From the NCBI GenBank assembly GCA_020061995.1, contig JAGUXE010000158.1, positions 1-6,294 on the forward strand: 6,294 nucleotides of DNA, given 5' to 3'. A program made the position numbers and the translations under genes. The stretch is from Ignavibacteriales bacterium. GTDB lineage: Bacteria > Bacteroidota > Ignavibacteria > Ignavibacteriales > Ignavibacteriaceae. The first letter of the stretch is position 1; each line of letters starts with the position of its first letter. Positions 1 to 6,294 of this stretch are shown one piece after another. The notes below the pieces were generated by a model. The model was given only the letters and a program-made list of their open reading frames with translations. It searched no databases and was not told the origin of the DNA.

Positions 1-306
1 CGGTTCATTGGTTTCTCCGGGATAACCGATGGAGCCTAAGTCTTTTTCTATGATTGGAGGAATTGTGAATGGATTAATTCTATACAAATGTGCATTCGGA
101 TAAGTCCCCACATAAATTTTTCCCTGAAAGTAGGTAGAATACCACAATATCTCTTTTGTGTATCCGGGGGATACCAACTGCTGAGTTATTGTAGACTTTT
201 TGTATAACTCGATTACTTCTTTTGGATTGCTCTGGGGGAATGAAATCTGATTAAGACATAGACAACACATCCATATTTTTAATATTACAAAGTTTCTGTA
301 TTTCAT
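1..306 (-). CDS. Secreted protein of unknown function, beta-propeller-like N-terminus (partial)
   Basis: An open frame runs from an ATG at 306 to the window edge, giving 102 codons without a stop; the C-terminus is missing. The protein begins MKYRNFVILKIW with a basic N-terminus, then a hydrophobic stretch to about residue 25, then FPQSNPKE. This reads as a Sec signal peptide; no lipobox is visible. Further on, the segment GKIYVGTYPNAHLYRINP (about residues 63-80), followed by an EKDLG turn, has the rhythm of a propeller blade (display of a value, then a strand pair). It resembles SMP-30/Kelch/PQQ-type propellers, but this is inferred from one blade only. An in-frame ATG at 333 would add nine residues (MILFWNWLK); I prefer 306 because the basic residues then directly precede the hydrophobic core. 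No strong Shine-Dalgarno site precedes either start. The gene lies downstream of the protease gene on the same strand, separated by a probable terminator. The function is unknown. Confidence 0.7.
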   Translation of the reverse strand, partial: MKYRNFVILKIWMCCLCLNQISFPQSNPKEVIELYKKSTITQQLVSPGYTKEILWYSTYFQGKIYVGTYPNAHLYRINPFTIPPIIEKDLGSIGYPGETNEP

Positions 307-398
307 TTTCAACCAATTCCAAAATAGAATCATGACTATAGGTGAACATAATTTCAAATATCTAAATTCATTACTTATTTATCTAACTTCACCATAGC

Positions 399-427
399 AA
401 AAACAGTTATTGCACTGCCTGTTTTTT
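399..427 (-). terminator. Probable weak intrinsic terminator after the protease gene
   Basis: Positions 399-406 (AAAAACAG) pair with 419-426 (CTGTTTTT) around a 12-base loop. An alternative inner stem on the minus strand (CAGT at 417-414 with ACTG at 407-404) is followed at once by five T residues. The element starts three bases past the protease stop codon in the direction of transcription, so it probably ends the metG-protease transcript. The outer stem has only two G-C pairs and is nearly symmetric, so it could also work on the plus strand. Strength is doubtful. Confidence 0.45.
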
Positions 428-429
428 AA

Positions 430-2436
430 TTATCTCACTAAAACCATTTTTTTAATTTCTCTATATTCACCAACTTGGAGAGCATAAAAATAAATTCCAC
501 TTGCAAATCCGGTCGAATTAAAATTAACCGAATAATTTCCGGTGTCTTGTGTTTCATCAATTAGAGTGGACAATTCATTTCCAATTATATCAAACACCTT
601 CAATGTTACTTTACCCGAAACAGGAATCTTATAATCAATTCGGGTAGTAGGGTTGAATGGATTGGGATAATTTTGACTCAACTCGTAGTGGGTGGGAGTA
701 ATTTTATCTAATTCTAAAACATCTGAATATTTAAATGAGCCATCAAGGTCAATTTGTTTGAAGCGATAATAAAGAGTCGAATAGTTTTCGAAATAGTCAG
801 AATAAGTATATTCGCTAACATTTGTAGTAGTTCCAATTCCCTCAATAAAAGCAATCTGCGTCCAGGTTGATTTATCAATAGATCTCTCTATTTCAAAACC
901 TTTATTATTCTTTTCAGATAAAGTTTGCCACGCTAAAACTACATTGAAATTATTTCTCGTCGCTTTGAATGTCCATCCTTCAACAGGTAATGGATGAAAA
1001 TTAATTGCTGCCATTGCGTTAACTATTCCCCATCCCATTAATCTATCTGGAGTTAAGGCATTTGAGGCTGTGCTTCTTAATGCATCTCTAACTTGAATGG
1101 GGGTTAAATTAGGATTATATGATAAAACTAAAGCTGCAACACCTGCAGCTAATGGACAACTAAATGAAGTGCCGCTGGAAGTAGTAATATTAGTATTAGA
1201 TGAAGTTGATGCAACTGTAACGCTCGATCCCATCGCCATAATATCAGGCTTTATTCTTCCATCTACAGTATTTCCAACACTCGAGAAACTCGATCTTGCA
1301 CCGGAGGAGGTAACTGCACCAACCGCTATAACACTATCCCCGTCTGCGGGGGCACCAAGTGTATTTGTTAAAGTTGCCATACCTTCATTACCTGCTGAGT
1401 TAAGAACAACAATTCCTTTTTTAACCGCTAAATCAGCAGCTATTGTAATTCTGCATGTATTTCCATCCATACTTTGCCAGGTATAACTTGTATACGGGAA
1501 ATCAAAACCAATATAGCCGAGTGAAGTAGAAGATACATCTACACCAATACTGTCAGCCCATTCAATAGCAGCAATCCAATTATCTTCTTCTATCGGAGTT
1601 TCTGAATCAGTGTTTTCCGTTTTTGCTAAAATATATGATGAATTAAATGCAGGACCAATCAACTTCCCTTCTTTAAATCCACCTATTGCTGACAAGGTTT
1701 GCGTACCATGTGTGCCGGTTCCCATATCACCATGATCACCAACATTCGCATCGTTGTTTACAAAATCCCAAGCGGCAATTATATTCATTGTTGTAAAGAC
1801 TTCATGACTCAATCTGTTAAAACCGGCATCAAGAACCGCAATAGTTACTCCCTGCCCTTTTATTCCTAAATCATGAACCGCCGGAACATTCATTTGCTGT
1901 AGTTGTGTGAATGAATTCCCATAGTTATAACTGTGAACACCTTCCGGTTGTAGTAAAGGTTTCGACAATTCAAGGTTATCTTCTTCAACAATTCTTCTAT
2001 TAGGTAGTTGATAAACAATATCTATAGTTTTTACAAAAGGGAGTTTTTCAATTCGATTAATTTCCGAATTGTCCGCATAAACAGTGACTCCATTTAACCA
2101 TTTAGATTGTTTCTTAATCTTTACGCCAATGGTTTCGAGTTGAAATATGTATTCTTGGTTAACCGGGAAATCAGTAATATCAAGAGGATTCTCCTCTTTA
2201 ATAACTTTCTTTCTTCTTTGAATCGATTTTTCACTCACAATATTTGAATGATACTTCTTCAACGTATTGATATCACTTCCTTTATCAGTAAAGAACACCC
2301 AGATCAATACTTCACTCGAGGAAGATTTATTTAACTGATATTCAACTGCCGGTGAAATTTTCTTGAGAGGTGGTTGAGCAAATAATTCAATACCAATTAC
2401 GAAAAAAAATGCAAGTAAAAATAAATACCTATTCAT
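430..2436 (-). CDS. Subtilisin-like S8 serine protease with T9SS type A sorting domain
   Basis: This encodes a 668-residue exported endopeptidase. A signal peptide spans residues 1-20 (MNRYLFLLAFFFVIGIELFA, cleavage before QPP). An I9-like propeptide, about 40-145, contains the SEKSIQRRKKV and SKWLNGVTV segments usual in this subtilase group. The S8 catalytic domain, about 190-480, has Asp203 (AVLDAGF), His243 (GTHGT), oxyanion Asn350 (SAGNEG) and Ser424 (GTSFSCP), so the full active site is present. A fibronectin-III-like domain follows (about 495-577, AWQTLSEKNNKGFEIERS). The C-terminus, 583-668, is a FlgD-like/Por-secretion sorting domain with NYPNPFNPTT and final KKMVLVR. Known for the family: the tag sends the protein through the outer membrane and is then removed. 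Native substrates are unknown. The frame stays open to a TTG at 2493 inside metG, but the ATG at 2436 is chosen: it has a well-spaced ribosome site, starts exactly at the signal peptide and leaves a 19-base gap after metG. Transcription is likely shared with metG. Only two cysteines are present, Cys328 and Cys427. Confidence 0.93.
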   Translation of the reverse strand: MNRYLFLLAFFFVIGIELFAQPPLKKISPAVEYQLNKSSSSEVLIWVFFTDKGSDINTLKKYHSNIVSEKSIQRRKKVIKEENPLDITDFPVNQEYIFQLETIGVKIKKQSKWLNGVTVYADNSEINRIEKLPFVKTIDIVYQLPNRRIVEEDNLELSKPLLQPEGVHSYNYGNSFTQLQQMNVPAVHDLGIKGQGVTIAVLDAGFNRLSHEVFTTMNIIAAWDFVNNDANVGDHGDMGTGTHGTQTLSAIGGFKEGKLIGPAFNSSYILAKTENTDSETPIEEDNWIAAIEWADSIGVDVSSTSLGYIGFDFPYTSYTWQSMDGNTCRITIAADLAVKKGIVVLNSAGNEGMATLTNTLGAPADGDSVIAVGAVTSSGARSSFSSVGNTVDGRIKPDIMAMGSSVTVASTSSNTNITTSSGTSFSCPLAAGVAALVLSYNPNLTPIQVRDALRSTASNALTPDRLMGWGIVNAMAAINFHPLPVEGWTFKATRNNFNVVLAWQTLSEKNNKGFEIERSIDKSTWTQIAFIEGIGTTTNVSEYTYSDYFENYSTLYYRFKQIDLDGSFKYSDVLELDKITPTHYELSQNYPNPFNPTTRIDYKIPVSGKVTLKVFDIIGNELSTLIDETQDTGNYSVNFNSTGFASGIYFYALQVGEYREIKKMVLVR

Positions 2437-2441
2437 TTGAG

Positions 2442-2449
2442 TCCCTTTC
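2442..2449 (-). promoter_or_regulatory. Ribosome binding site deciding the protease start
   Basis: On the minus strand GAAAGGGA lies five bases before the ATG at 2436. It sits between the metG stop codon and the protease start and supports that ATG over the longer TTG-initiated frame that overlaps metG. Confidence 0.6.
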
Positions 2450-2455
2450 AATAGA

Positions 2456-4504
2456 CTATTTTGCCCTTGTCCCAAGTGAAATTTTATTATCAACTTCTAA
2501 AAGATTCAAAGATCCTGATTCATTTTCAACCGCTAAAATCATCCCTTGAGATTCTAATCCCATTAGCTTAGCTGGTTTCAGATTTGCAACAATAACAACT
2601 TTCTTTCCTATAATCTCTTCAGGAGAGAAAGCTTTTGCTATACCTGCAATTATTTGTCGTTGTTCATCGCCAAGATCTACTTTTAACTTTAAGAGTTTTT
2701 CACTTTTCTTAACTTTTTCAGCTTCGATGATTTTTGCGACACATAATTCTGTTTTCATAAAATCTTCATAAGTAATCTGCGGGAGCACTTCTTTTTCCTT
2801 TATCGCAAGTTCAGAGGTACTTCCAAGATTTTTCATTTTGTCTTCAATAACTGAATCTTCAATTTTCACGAATAAAATCTCCGGGATATTAAGTTTGTGT
2901 CCTGCGGGTAAATTTTCTTTTCCTGAATTATCCCAGTTAATTGGTTTTGAGTTTAACATTTTGAATATTTTTTCTGAGCTAAATGGCACTATCGGTGATA
3001 ATAATTCTGCAAGTGTATAAATTGTTTGTAAACTAATGTTTAATGATGTTGAGCACTTTTCACGGTCTGTTTTAACCGATTTCCACGGTTCTGAATCATT
3101 AAAATATTTATTTGCTGTTCGGGCAAGATTCATAATCTCTGTGACAGCATCCTTTATTTTATATCTCTCCAAATAATCAGCAATTTTTGCGGGATATTGA
3201 TTCAAAAGCTCAATCATTTCAATATCACGTTCTTCTAATTCAAACTTTTGCGGAACAACTCCATCGAAATGCTTGTGTACAAATGTGAATGTACGATTAA
3301 TGAAATTTCCGAGAATATCCGCCAGTTCATTATTATTTCTTGCTTGAAACTCTTTCCAATAAAAATCGGTATCACGATTTTCAGGTAGATTTGCAGCAAG
3401 TGTATAACGCAACGGATCAGCAGGAAATTCTTTTAAGAAATCAATAGCATCAATTCCCCAATTACGACTTTTAGAAAACTTCTTTCCCTCGAAATTTAAA
3501 AATTCATTTGCGGGAACATTTTGCGGTAGTATGTATTGTTCTTTGCCTGAATCATTCCACGCCATCAACATTGCAGGGAAAATAATTGTATGAAAAACGA
3601 TATTATCTTTTCCGATGAAGGCTACATATTTAGTATCCGGATTTTGCCAATATTCTTTCCAAAGATTTTCATTACCGCGTAATTTAGAGAGTTCTTTCGT
3701 AGCTGAAATATATCCGAGAACTGCTTCAAACCAGACGTAAAAAACTTTTCCTTCTGCTCCATCAAGCGGGACTTTCACACCCCAATCGAGATCACGAGTG
3801 TAGGCACGGTCTTTCAGACCTTCATTGAACCAGCTTCTACAATATTGAAGTACTGTCTCTTTCCATCCATATTTTTCATTTGTTTCATTTACATATTTTT
3901 CGAGTCGTGATTGAAATTCACTTAATGGAAAATACCAATGAGTTGTTTCCTTAAGAATTGGTCTGTTTCCGCTAATTTTGCTGACCGGATTTACTAATTC
4001 AGTCTGTTCATATAAAGCGCCGCAATTTTCACATTCATCGCTTCTTGCTCCTTCGTTACCGCACTTCGGGCAAGTTCCTTCTACATAACGATCAGGGAGG
4101 AACATCTTTTTTGACTCATCATAAAACTGGAGAGTCTTCTTCTCTTTCAACAATCCGCGATTAAAATATTCAAGAAAAAACTCTTTGGCTGTTTCATGAT
4201 GTTCGGGTAAACTGGTGCGGGAATAGATATCGAAACTCATTCCGAATTTTTCAAAAGACTCTTTATTAATCGAATGAAATCGATCAATAATATCTTGAGG
4301 TTTAACATTTTCTTTATCGGCAGTAATGGTAATTGGAACACCATGTTCATCCGAGCCGCAAATGTAAAGGATATCATCCCCTTTTAATCTTTTATAGCGG
4401 ACGTATATATCCGCAGGTAAATAAGCACCGCTTAAATGTCCAAGATGAATTGGACCGTTTGCATAAGGTAAAGCCGAGGTAACAATGATTTTTTCTTTGT
4501 TCAA
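2456..4504 (-). CDS. metG: Methionyl-tRNA synthetase with C-terminal tRNA-binding domain
   Basis: This cytoplasmic class I aminoacyl-tRNA synthetase joins methionine to tRNA-Met using ATP and is needed for initiation and elongation. The 682 residues match the long bacterial form. The catalytic Rossmann domain begins at once with SALPYANGPIHLGH; the HIGH-type motif is His20-Leu-Gly-His23. A zinc knuckle has Cys145, Cys148, Cys158 and Cys161, the spacing known from the E. coli enzyme. The KMSKS loop is the variant KFSKS at 342-346. A helical anticodon-binding domain covers about 391-545, with SEPW (Trp474) matching the conserved tryptophan that stacks on the CAU anticodon. A Trbp111/EMAPII-type tRNA-binding domain covers about 578-682 (AKIIEAEKV, QIIAGIAKAF, LESQGMILA). 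The start codon is TTG at 4504: the conserved N-terminus begins a few residues later, and no in-frame ATG occurs before an upstream stop. The only Shine-Dalgarno hint is a weak GGA. The gene diverges from rmuC and is followed after 19 bases by the protease gene. The gene looks intact. Confidence 0.97.
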   Translation of the reverse strand: MNKEKIIVTSALPYANGPIHLGHLSGAYLPADIYVRYKRLKGDDILYICGSDEHGVPITITADKENVKPQDIIDRFHSINKESFEKFGMSFDIYSRTSLPEHHETAKEFFLEYFNRGLLKEKKTLQFYDESKKMFLPDRYVEGTCPKCGNEGARSDECENCGALYEQTELVNPVSKISGNRPILKETTHWYFPLSEFQSRLEKYVNETNEKYGWKETVLQYCRSWFNEGLKDRAYTRDLDWGVKVPLDGAEGKVFYVWFEAVLGYISATKELSKLRGNENLWKEYWQNPDTKYVAFIGKDNIVFHTIIFPAMLMAWNDSGKEQYILPQNVPANEFLNFEGKKFSKSRNWGIDAIDFLKEFPADPLRYTLAANLPENRDTDFYWKEFQARNNNELADILGNFINRTFTFVHKHFDGVVPQKFELEERDIEMIELLNQYPAKIADYLERYKIKDAVTEIMNLARTANKYFNDSEPWKSVKTDREKCSTSLNISLQTIYTLAELLSPIVPFSSEKIFKMLNSKPINWDNSGKENLPAGHKLNIPEILFVKIEDSVIEDKMKNLGSTSELAIKEKEVLPQITYEDFMKTELCVAKIIEAEKVKKSEKLLKLKVDLGDEQRQIIAGIAKAFSPEEIIGKKVVIVANLKPAKLMGLESQGMILAVENESGSLNLLEVDNKISLGTRAK

Positions 4505-4617
4505 TTTTATTCCGTAATTTTGATAAACAATGTTGATAAATATAACTAAATTTTAAATGCTATTTTTAACGGCTGCTCAACCATCTAAAAATTATAATTA
4601 TACATTTTGAGGTTAAA
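4505..4617. promoter_or_regulatory. Divergent intergenic region with metG and rmuC start signals
   Basis: This 113-base, strongly AT-rich gap separates two genes read in opposite directions, so promoters for both are expected here. I cannot place either with confidence. On the minus strand TATATTTA (4548-4541 region) is one base off the Bacteroidetes -7 consensus TAnnTTTG, but no matching upstream element is clear. On the plus strand an eight-base word, TTGATAAA, occurs twice (4520-4527 and 4533-4540), 13 bases apart; either copy could serve as a -35-like element or be chance in AT-rich DNA. No riboswitch-like or T-box-like structure is evident before metG; the leader is too short for a T-box. 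Confidence 0.4.
4609..4612 (+). promoter_or_regulatory. Shine-Dalgarno site supporting the TTG start of rmuC
   Basis: GAGG lies five bases before the TTG at 4618. No in-frame ATG occurs between the upstream stop (TAA at 4567-4569) and this TTG, and the next methionine (residue 42) would remove the membrane segment, so this site decides the start. Confidence 0.65.
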
Positions 4618-6072
4618 TTGGAAATCGCCACTGTCCTTATAATAATTCTATTAATTGTGATTCTTATACTTTTAATAATTCTCTTAGGAAAAATTAATAA
4701 AGGGAATAATGAACTCCTAACTTCCGAAATAAAAGAAAGTATGGAACAGCTTTTTGATAGGTCAGATGAAAAGATAAAAAATGAGTTTTCGAGAAACCGG
4801 GAAGAATCAACTAACAATTCAAGGCAAACCCGCGAGGAGCTTTTAAGTTCGTTTAAAAAACTTGAAGAAGCACTTTTAAATCAATTTAATTCATTCTCTG
4901 AGAAGCTTGATAAACTTACCTCCACTTTGGATCAGAAGATTGAGAATTTCACACGTTTTACAAAAGAAGATGCTGCTCAATTTCAAAAAAATACAACTGA
5001 AACTTTGATAAAACAATTATCTGATTCAGCTCAACAGCAAAAAAATGAATTAAACCTCTTCTCAGAAAAACTTGAAAAATTAATTCAAATGAATGAGCAG
5101 AAACTCGATAGTTTACGCGAAAAAGTTGAAGCCAAACTTACCTCACTTCAAGAATCAAATTCATCTAAACTTGAAGAAATGAGAGTTACGGTAGATGAGA
5201 AACTTCATTCAACTCTTGAAAAAAGATTAGGAGAATCTTTTAAGCAAGTCAGCGAACGACTTGAGCAGGTTCATAAAGGTCTCGGTGAAATGCAGACTCT
5301 TGCAACAGGAGTCGGTGATTTGAAGAAAGTTTTATCGAATGTAAAAACCCGCGGCACATGGGGAGAAATTCAGTTGGAAAATCTGATTGAACAAATTCTA
5401 ACTCCCGAACAATACGCAAAGAATGTCTCGACTAAAAAAGGAAGTAATGACCGTGTAGAATTTGCAATCAAAATGCCGGGAAGAAGTCGGGATAAAAATG
5501 ATGTTTTATGGTTACCGATTGATGCAAAATTTCCGATGGAAGATTATCAAAAGCTAATTGCAGCGCAGGAAGCAGTTGATATTCCATTAATTGAAGAAGC
5601 ATCAAAAGCACTTGAATTGAGGATTCGTAACGAAGCAAAATCAATAAGCGATAAATATATTGATCCGCCAAATACAACAGATGTTGCACTATTATTTTTA
5701 CCGATTGAAAGCCTTTATGCAGAGGTATTACGTCGCCCCGGATTATTTGAGCGGATTCAGAATGAATATAAAGTAATCTTAACCGGACCTACAACTTTAA
5801 CTGCTATTCTAAATAGTTTGCAGATGGGCTTTAAAACTTTAGTTATTGAAAAACGTTCAGGTGAGGTTTGGTCATTACTTGGAGCGGTTAAAGCTGAATT
5901 CGGCAAGTTTGGTGATATACTCGATAAAACCCAAAAGAAACTTCAAGAAGCAAGCAACACAATTGAAGATGCCGCAAAAAAATCGCGAACCATCGAAAGA
6001 AAATTGAAGGATGTTCAAGAACTTCCGGTTGCCGAAGAAAAACCGCTGCTTGGTTTTAATGAAGAAGAATAA
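4618..6072 (+). CDS. rmuC: RmuC family protein (DNA recombination-limiting, nuclease-like)
   Basis: The 484-residue protein has the standard RmuC layout. One N-terminal membrane helix (about 2-23, almost all I, L and V) is followed by KINKGNN, which should leave the rest in the cytoplasm. A long coiled coil runs from about 35 to 235 with a clear 11-residue rhythm of K-L/I pairs. The RmuC domain (about 240-450) carries the family landmarks RGTWGE (245-250), IDAKFP (301-306), FLPIE (360-364) and GPTTL (390-394). These lie in a fold related to PD-(D/E)xK nucleases, with Asp302 and Lys304 as plausible active-site residues. The C-terminus is a charged helix and an acidic tail (NEEE). Known of the family: E. 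coli rmuC mutants show more inversion at short inverted repeats, and homologues are linked to nuclease-based restriction of foreign DNA; the biochemical activity is not settled. The start is TTG with GAGG five bases upstream. It is transcribed away from metG, and no clear terminator follows. Gene and frame appear intact. Confidence 0.95.
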   Translation: MEIATVLIIILLIVILILLIILLGKINKGNNELLTSEIKESMEQLFDRSDEKIKNEFSRNREESTNNSRQTREELLSSFKKLEEALLNQFNSFSEKLDKLTSTLDQKIENFTRFTKEDAAQFQKNTTETLIKQLSDSAQQQKNELNLFSEKLEKLIQMNEQKLDSLREKVEAKLTSLQESNSSKLEEMRVTVDEKLHSTLEKRLGESFKQVSERLEQVHKGLGEMQTLATGVGDLKKVLSNVKTRGTWGEIQLENLIEQILTPEQYAKNVSTKKGSNDRVEFAIKMPGRSRDKNDVLWLPIDAKFPMEDYQKLIAAQEAVDIPLIEEASKALELRIRNEAKSISDKYIDPPNTTDVALLFLPIESLYAEVLRRPGLFERIQNEYKVILTGPTTLTAILNSLQMGFKTLVIEKRSGEVWSLLGAVKAEFGKFGDILDKTQKKLQEASNTIEDAAKKSRTIERKLKDVQELPVAEEKPLLGFNEEE

Positions 6073-6149
6073 TTATTATGATTAATGAGATAATTATAAT
6101 TCAATTTCTTAAACCTATCGATAAAGGGCGAAGAGGTTAGAAAGCAATA
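6073..6149 (+). other. Spacer between rmuC and the downstream exported-protein gene
   Basis: This 77-base AT-rich gap has no stem with a T-run, so transcription from rmuC could continue into the next gene. It contains a 20-codon open frame (ATG at 6078, TAG at 6138-6140) in the same frame as the following gene. GAAGAAGAA lies eight bases upstream of that ATG but also encodes the RmuC tail, so it is not good evidence for a real small gene. GAGG at 6133-6136 may serve the ATG at 6150, although a spacing of 13 bases is long. Confidence 0.4.
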
Positions 6150-6294
6150 ATGAAAACCCATTCAAATAAAATAGTGCTGATATTCCTAATAGTATTAGCT
6201 CTCCCCCTCCACTCCGAAATCCGATACGTAAGCAAAACCGGAAGTGCGCAGCCACCATACACAAGCTGGGCTACTGCAAGCGACAGCATTCAGA
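6150..6294 (+). CDS. Exported protein, probably parallel beta-helix family (partial)
   Basis: The first 48 codons of a gene that continues past the right edge. The ATG at 6150 is the first in-frame start after a TAG at 6138-6140. The product opens MKTHSNKIVLIFLIVLALPL, a typical Sec signal peptide likely cleaved near LHS-EIR. The mature N-terminus reads RYVSKTGSAQPPYTSW and continues ATASDSIQ. That pattern (a YV-strand, a small loop, PPYTSW, then a helix ending in SIQ) is the usual start of right-handed parallel beta-helix proteins (pectate-lyase-like fold, DUF1565-type), where it caps the first coil. The family call is inference from this short motif; enzymatic or structural role cannot be told. 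G+C in 6201-6294 is 52 of 94 bases, far above rmuC (for example 15 of 60 at 5041-5100). A sorting tag like that of the protease may lie at the missing C-terminus. Confidence 0.75.
   Translation, partial: MKTHSNKIVLIFLIVLALPLHSEIRYVSKTGSAQPPYTSWATASDSIQ

Noticed and set aside
355..362. GATATTTG on the minus strand as a Bacteroidetes-type -7 promoter for the left-edge gene
   Set aside because: It is one base off the TAnnTTTG consensus, but no TTTG-like element lies at the expected distance upstream.
1097..1486. 129-codon open frame on the plus strand inside the protease gene
   Set aside because: It lies wholly opposite the conserved catalytic domain, has no recognisable motif, and is best explained as a shadow of the coding strand.
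2437..2493. N-terminal extension of the protease to a TTG at 2493
   Set aside because: It would overlap metG, uses a rare start and puts 19 non-signal-like residues before a clean signal peptide; the ATG at 2436 has a well-placed ribosome site.
2838..3020. 60-codon open frame on the plus strand inside metG
   Set aside because: It lies antisense to the conserved anticodon and linker region, with no motif or convincing ribosome site.
4566..4817. 83-codon open frame on the minus strand over the start of rmuC
   Set aside because: It is antisense to the rmuC membrane and coiled-coil segment; its composition reflects the complement of A-rich codons.
5468..5689. 73-codon open frame on the minus strand inside rmuC
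   Set aside because: It is antisense to the conserved RmuC domain, whose motifs prove the plus frame is the coding one.
6071..6101. ATTAT/ATAAT imperfect inverted repeat just after rmuC, as a terminator
   Set aside because: The stem is very short, has no G-C pairs and lacks a following T-run.
6078..6140. 20-codon open frame (MINEIIIIQFLKPIDKGRRG) between rmuC and the right-edge gene
   Set aside because: It is short, AT-rich and unrecognised, and its possible ribosome site is part of the rmuC coding end. It could be a leader peptide, but nothing in the sequence supports that.

Overview
The window suggests an AT-rich bacterium of the Fibrobacteres-Chlorobi-Bacteroidetes group, most likely Ignavibacteria or a close relative. 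The main reason is the C-terminus of the exported protease. It carries a NYPNPFNPTT segment followed by a FlgD-like/type A sorting domain ending in KKMVLVR, the usual export tag of the type IX secretion system (T9SS) in that group. Shine-Dalgarno-like sites are visible before some starts, and two genes begin with TTG. This placement rests on recognised motifs, not on a database search.

Layout, left to right. (1) On the minus strand at 1-306 lies the first 102 codons of a secreted protein that resembles the start of a beta-propeller; the rest is outside the window. (2) A short spacer at 307-429 holds a weak hairpin with a T-run, the likely end of the next transcription unit. (3) A T9SS-targeted subtilisin-like protease (430-2436, minus) lies directly downstream of (4) methionyl-tRNA synthetase metG (2456-4504, minus). 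The gap is only 19 bases, so the two probably share a transcript. (5) A 113-base divergent intergenic region at 4505-4617 must hold the start signals for both metG and (6) rmuC (4618-6072, plus), which encodes a membrane-anchored coiled-coil protein with a complete RmuC nuclease-like domain. (7) After a 77-base spacer, the first 48 codons of an exported protein, probably a parallel beta-helix protein, run off the right edge (6150-6294, plus). This last stretch is visibly richer in G+C than its neighbours.

The genes do not form one pathway. metG is a translation housekeeping gene, and rmuC belongs to a family linked to limiting DNA rearrangement and to defence-like nuclease activity. The protease and the two edge genes are exported proteins of the kind that are numerous in T9SS-bearing genomes. 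I see no tRNA or rRNA gene, CRISPR array, insertion sequence or phage gene. I also see no convincing undescribed system. The most distinctive feature is a clear 11-residue (hendecad) periodicity in the RmuC coiled coil.
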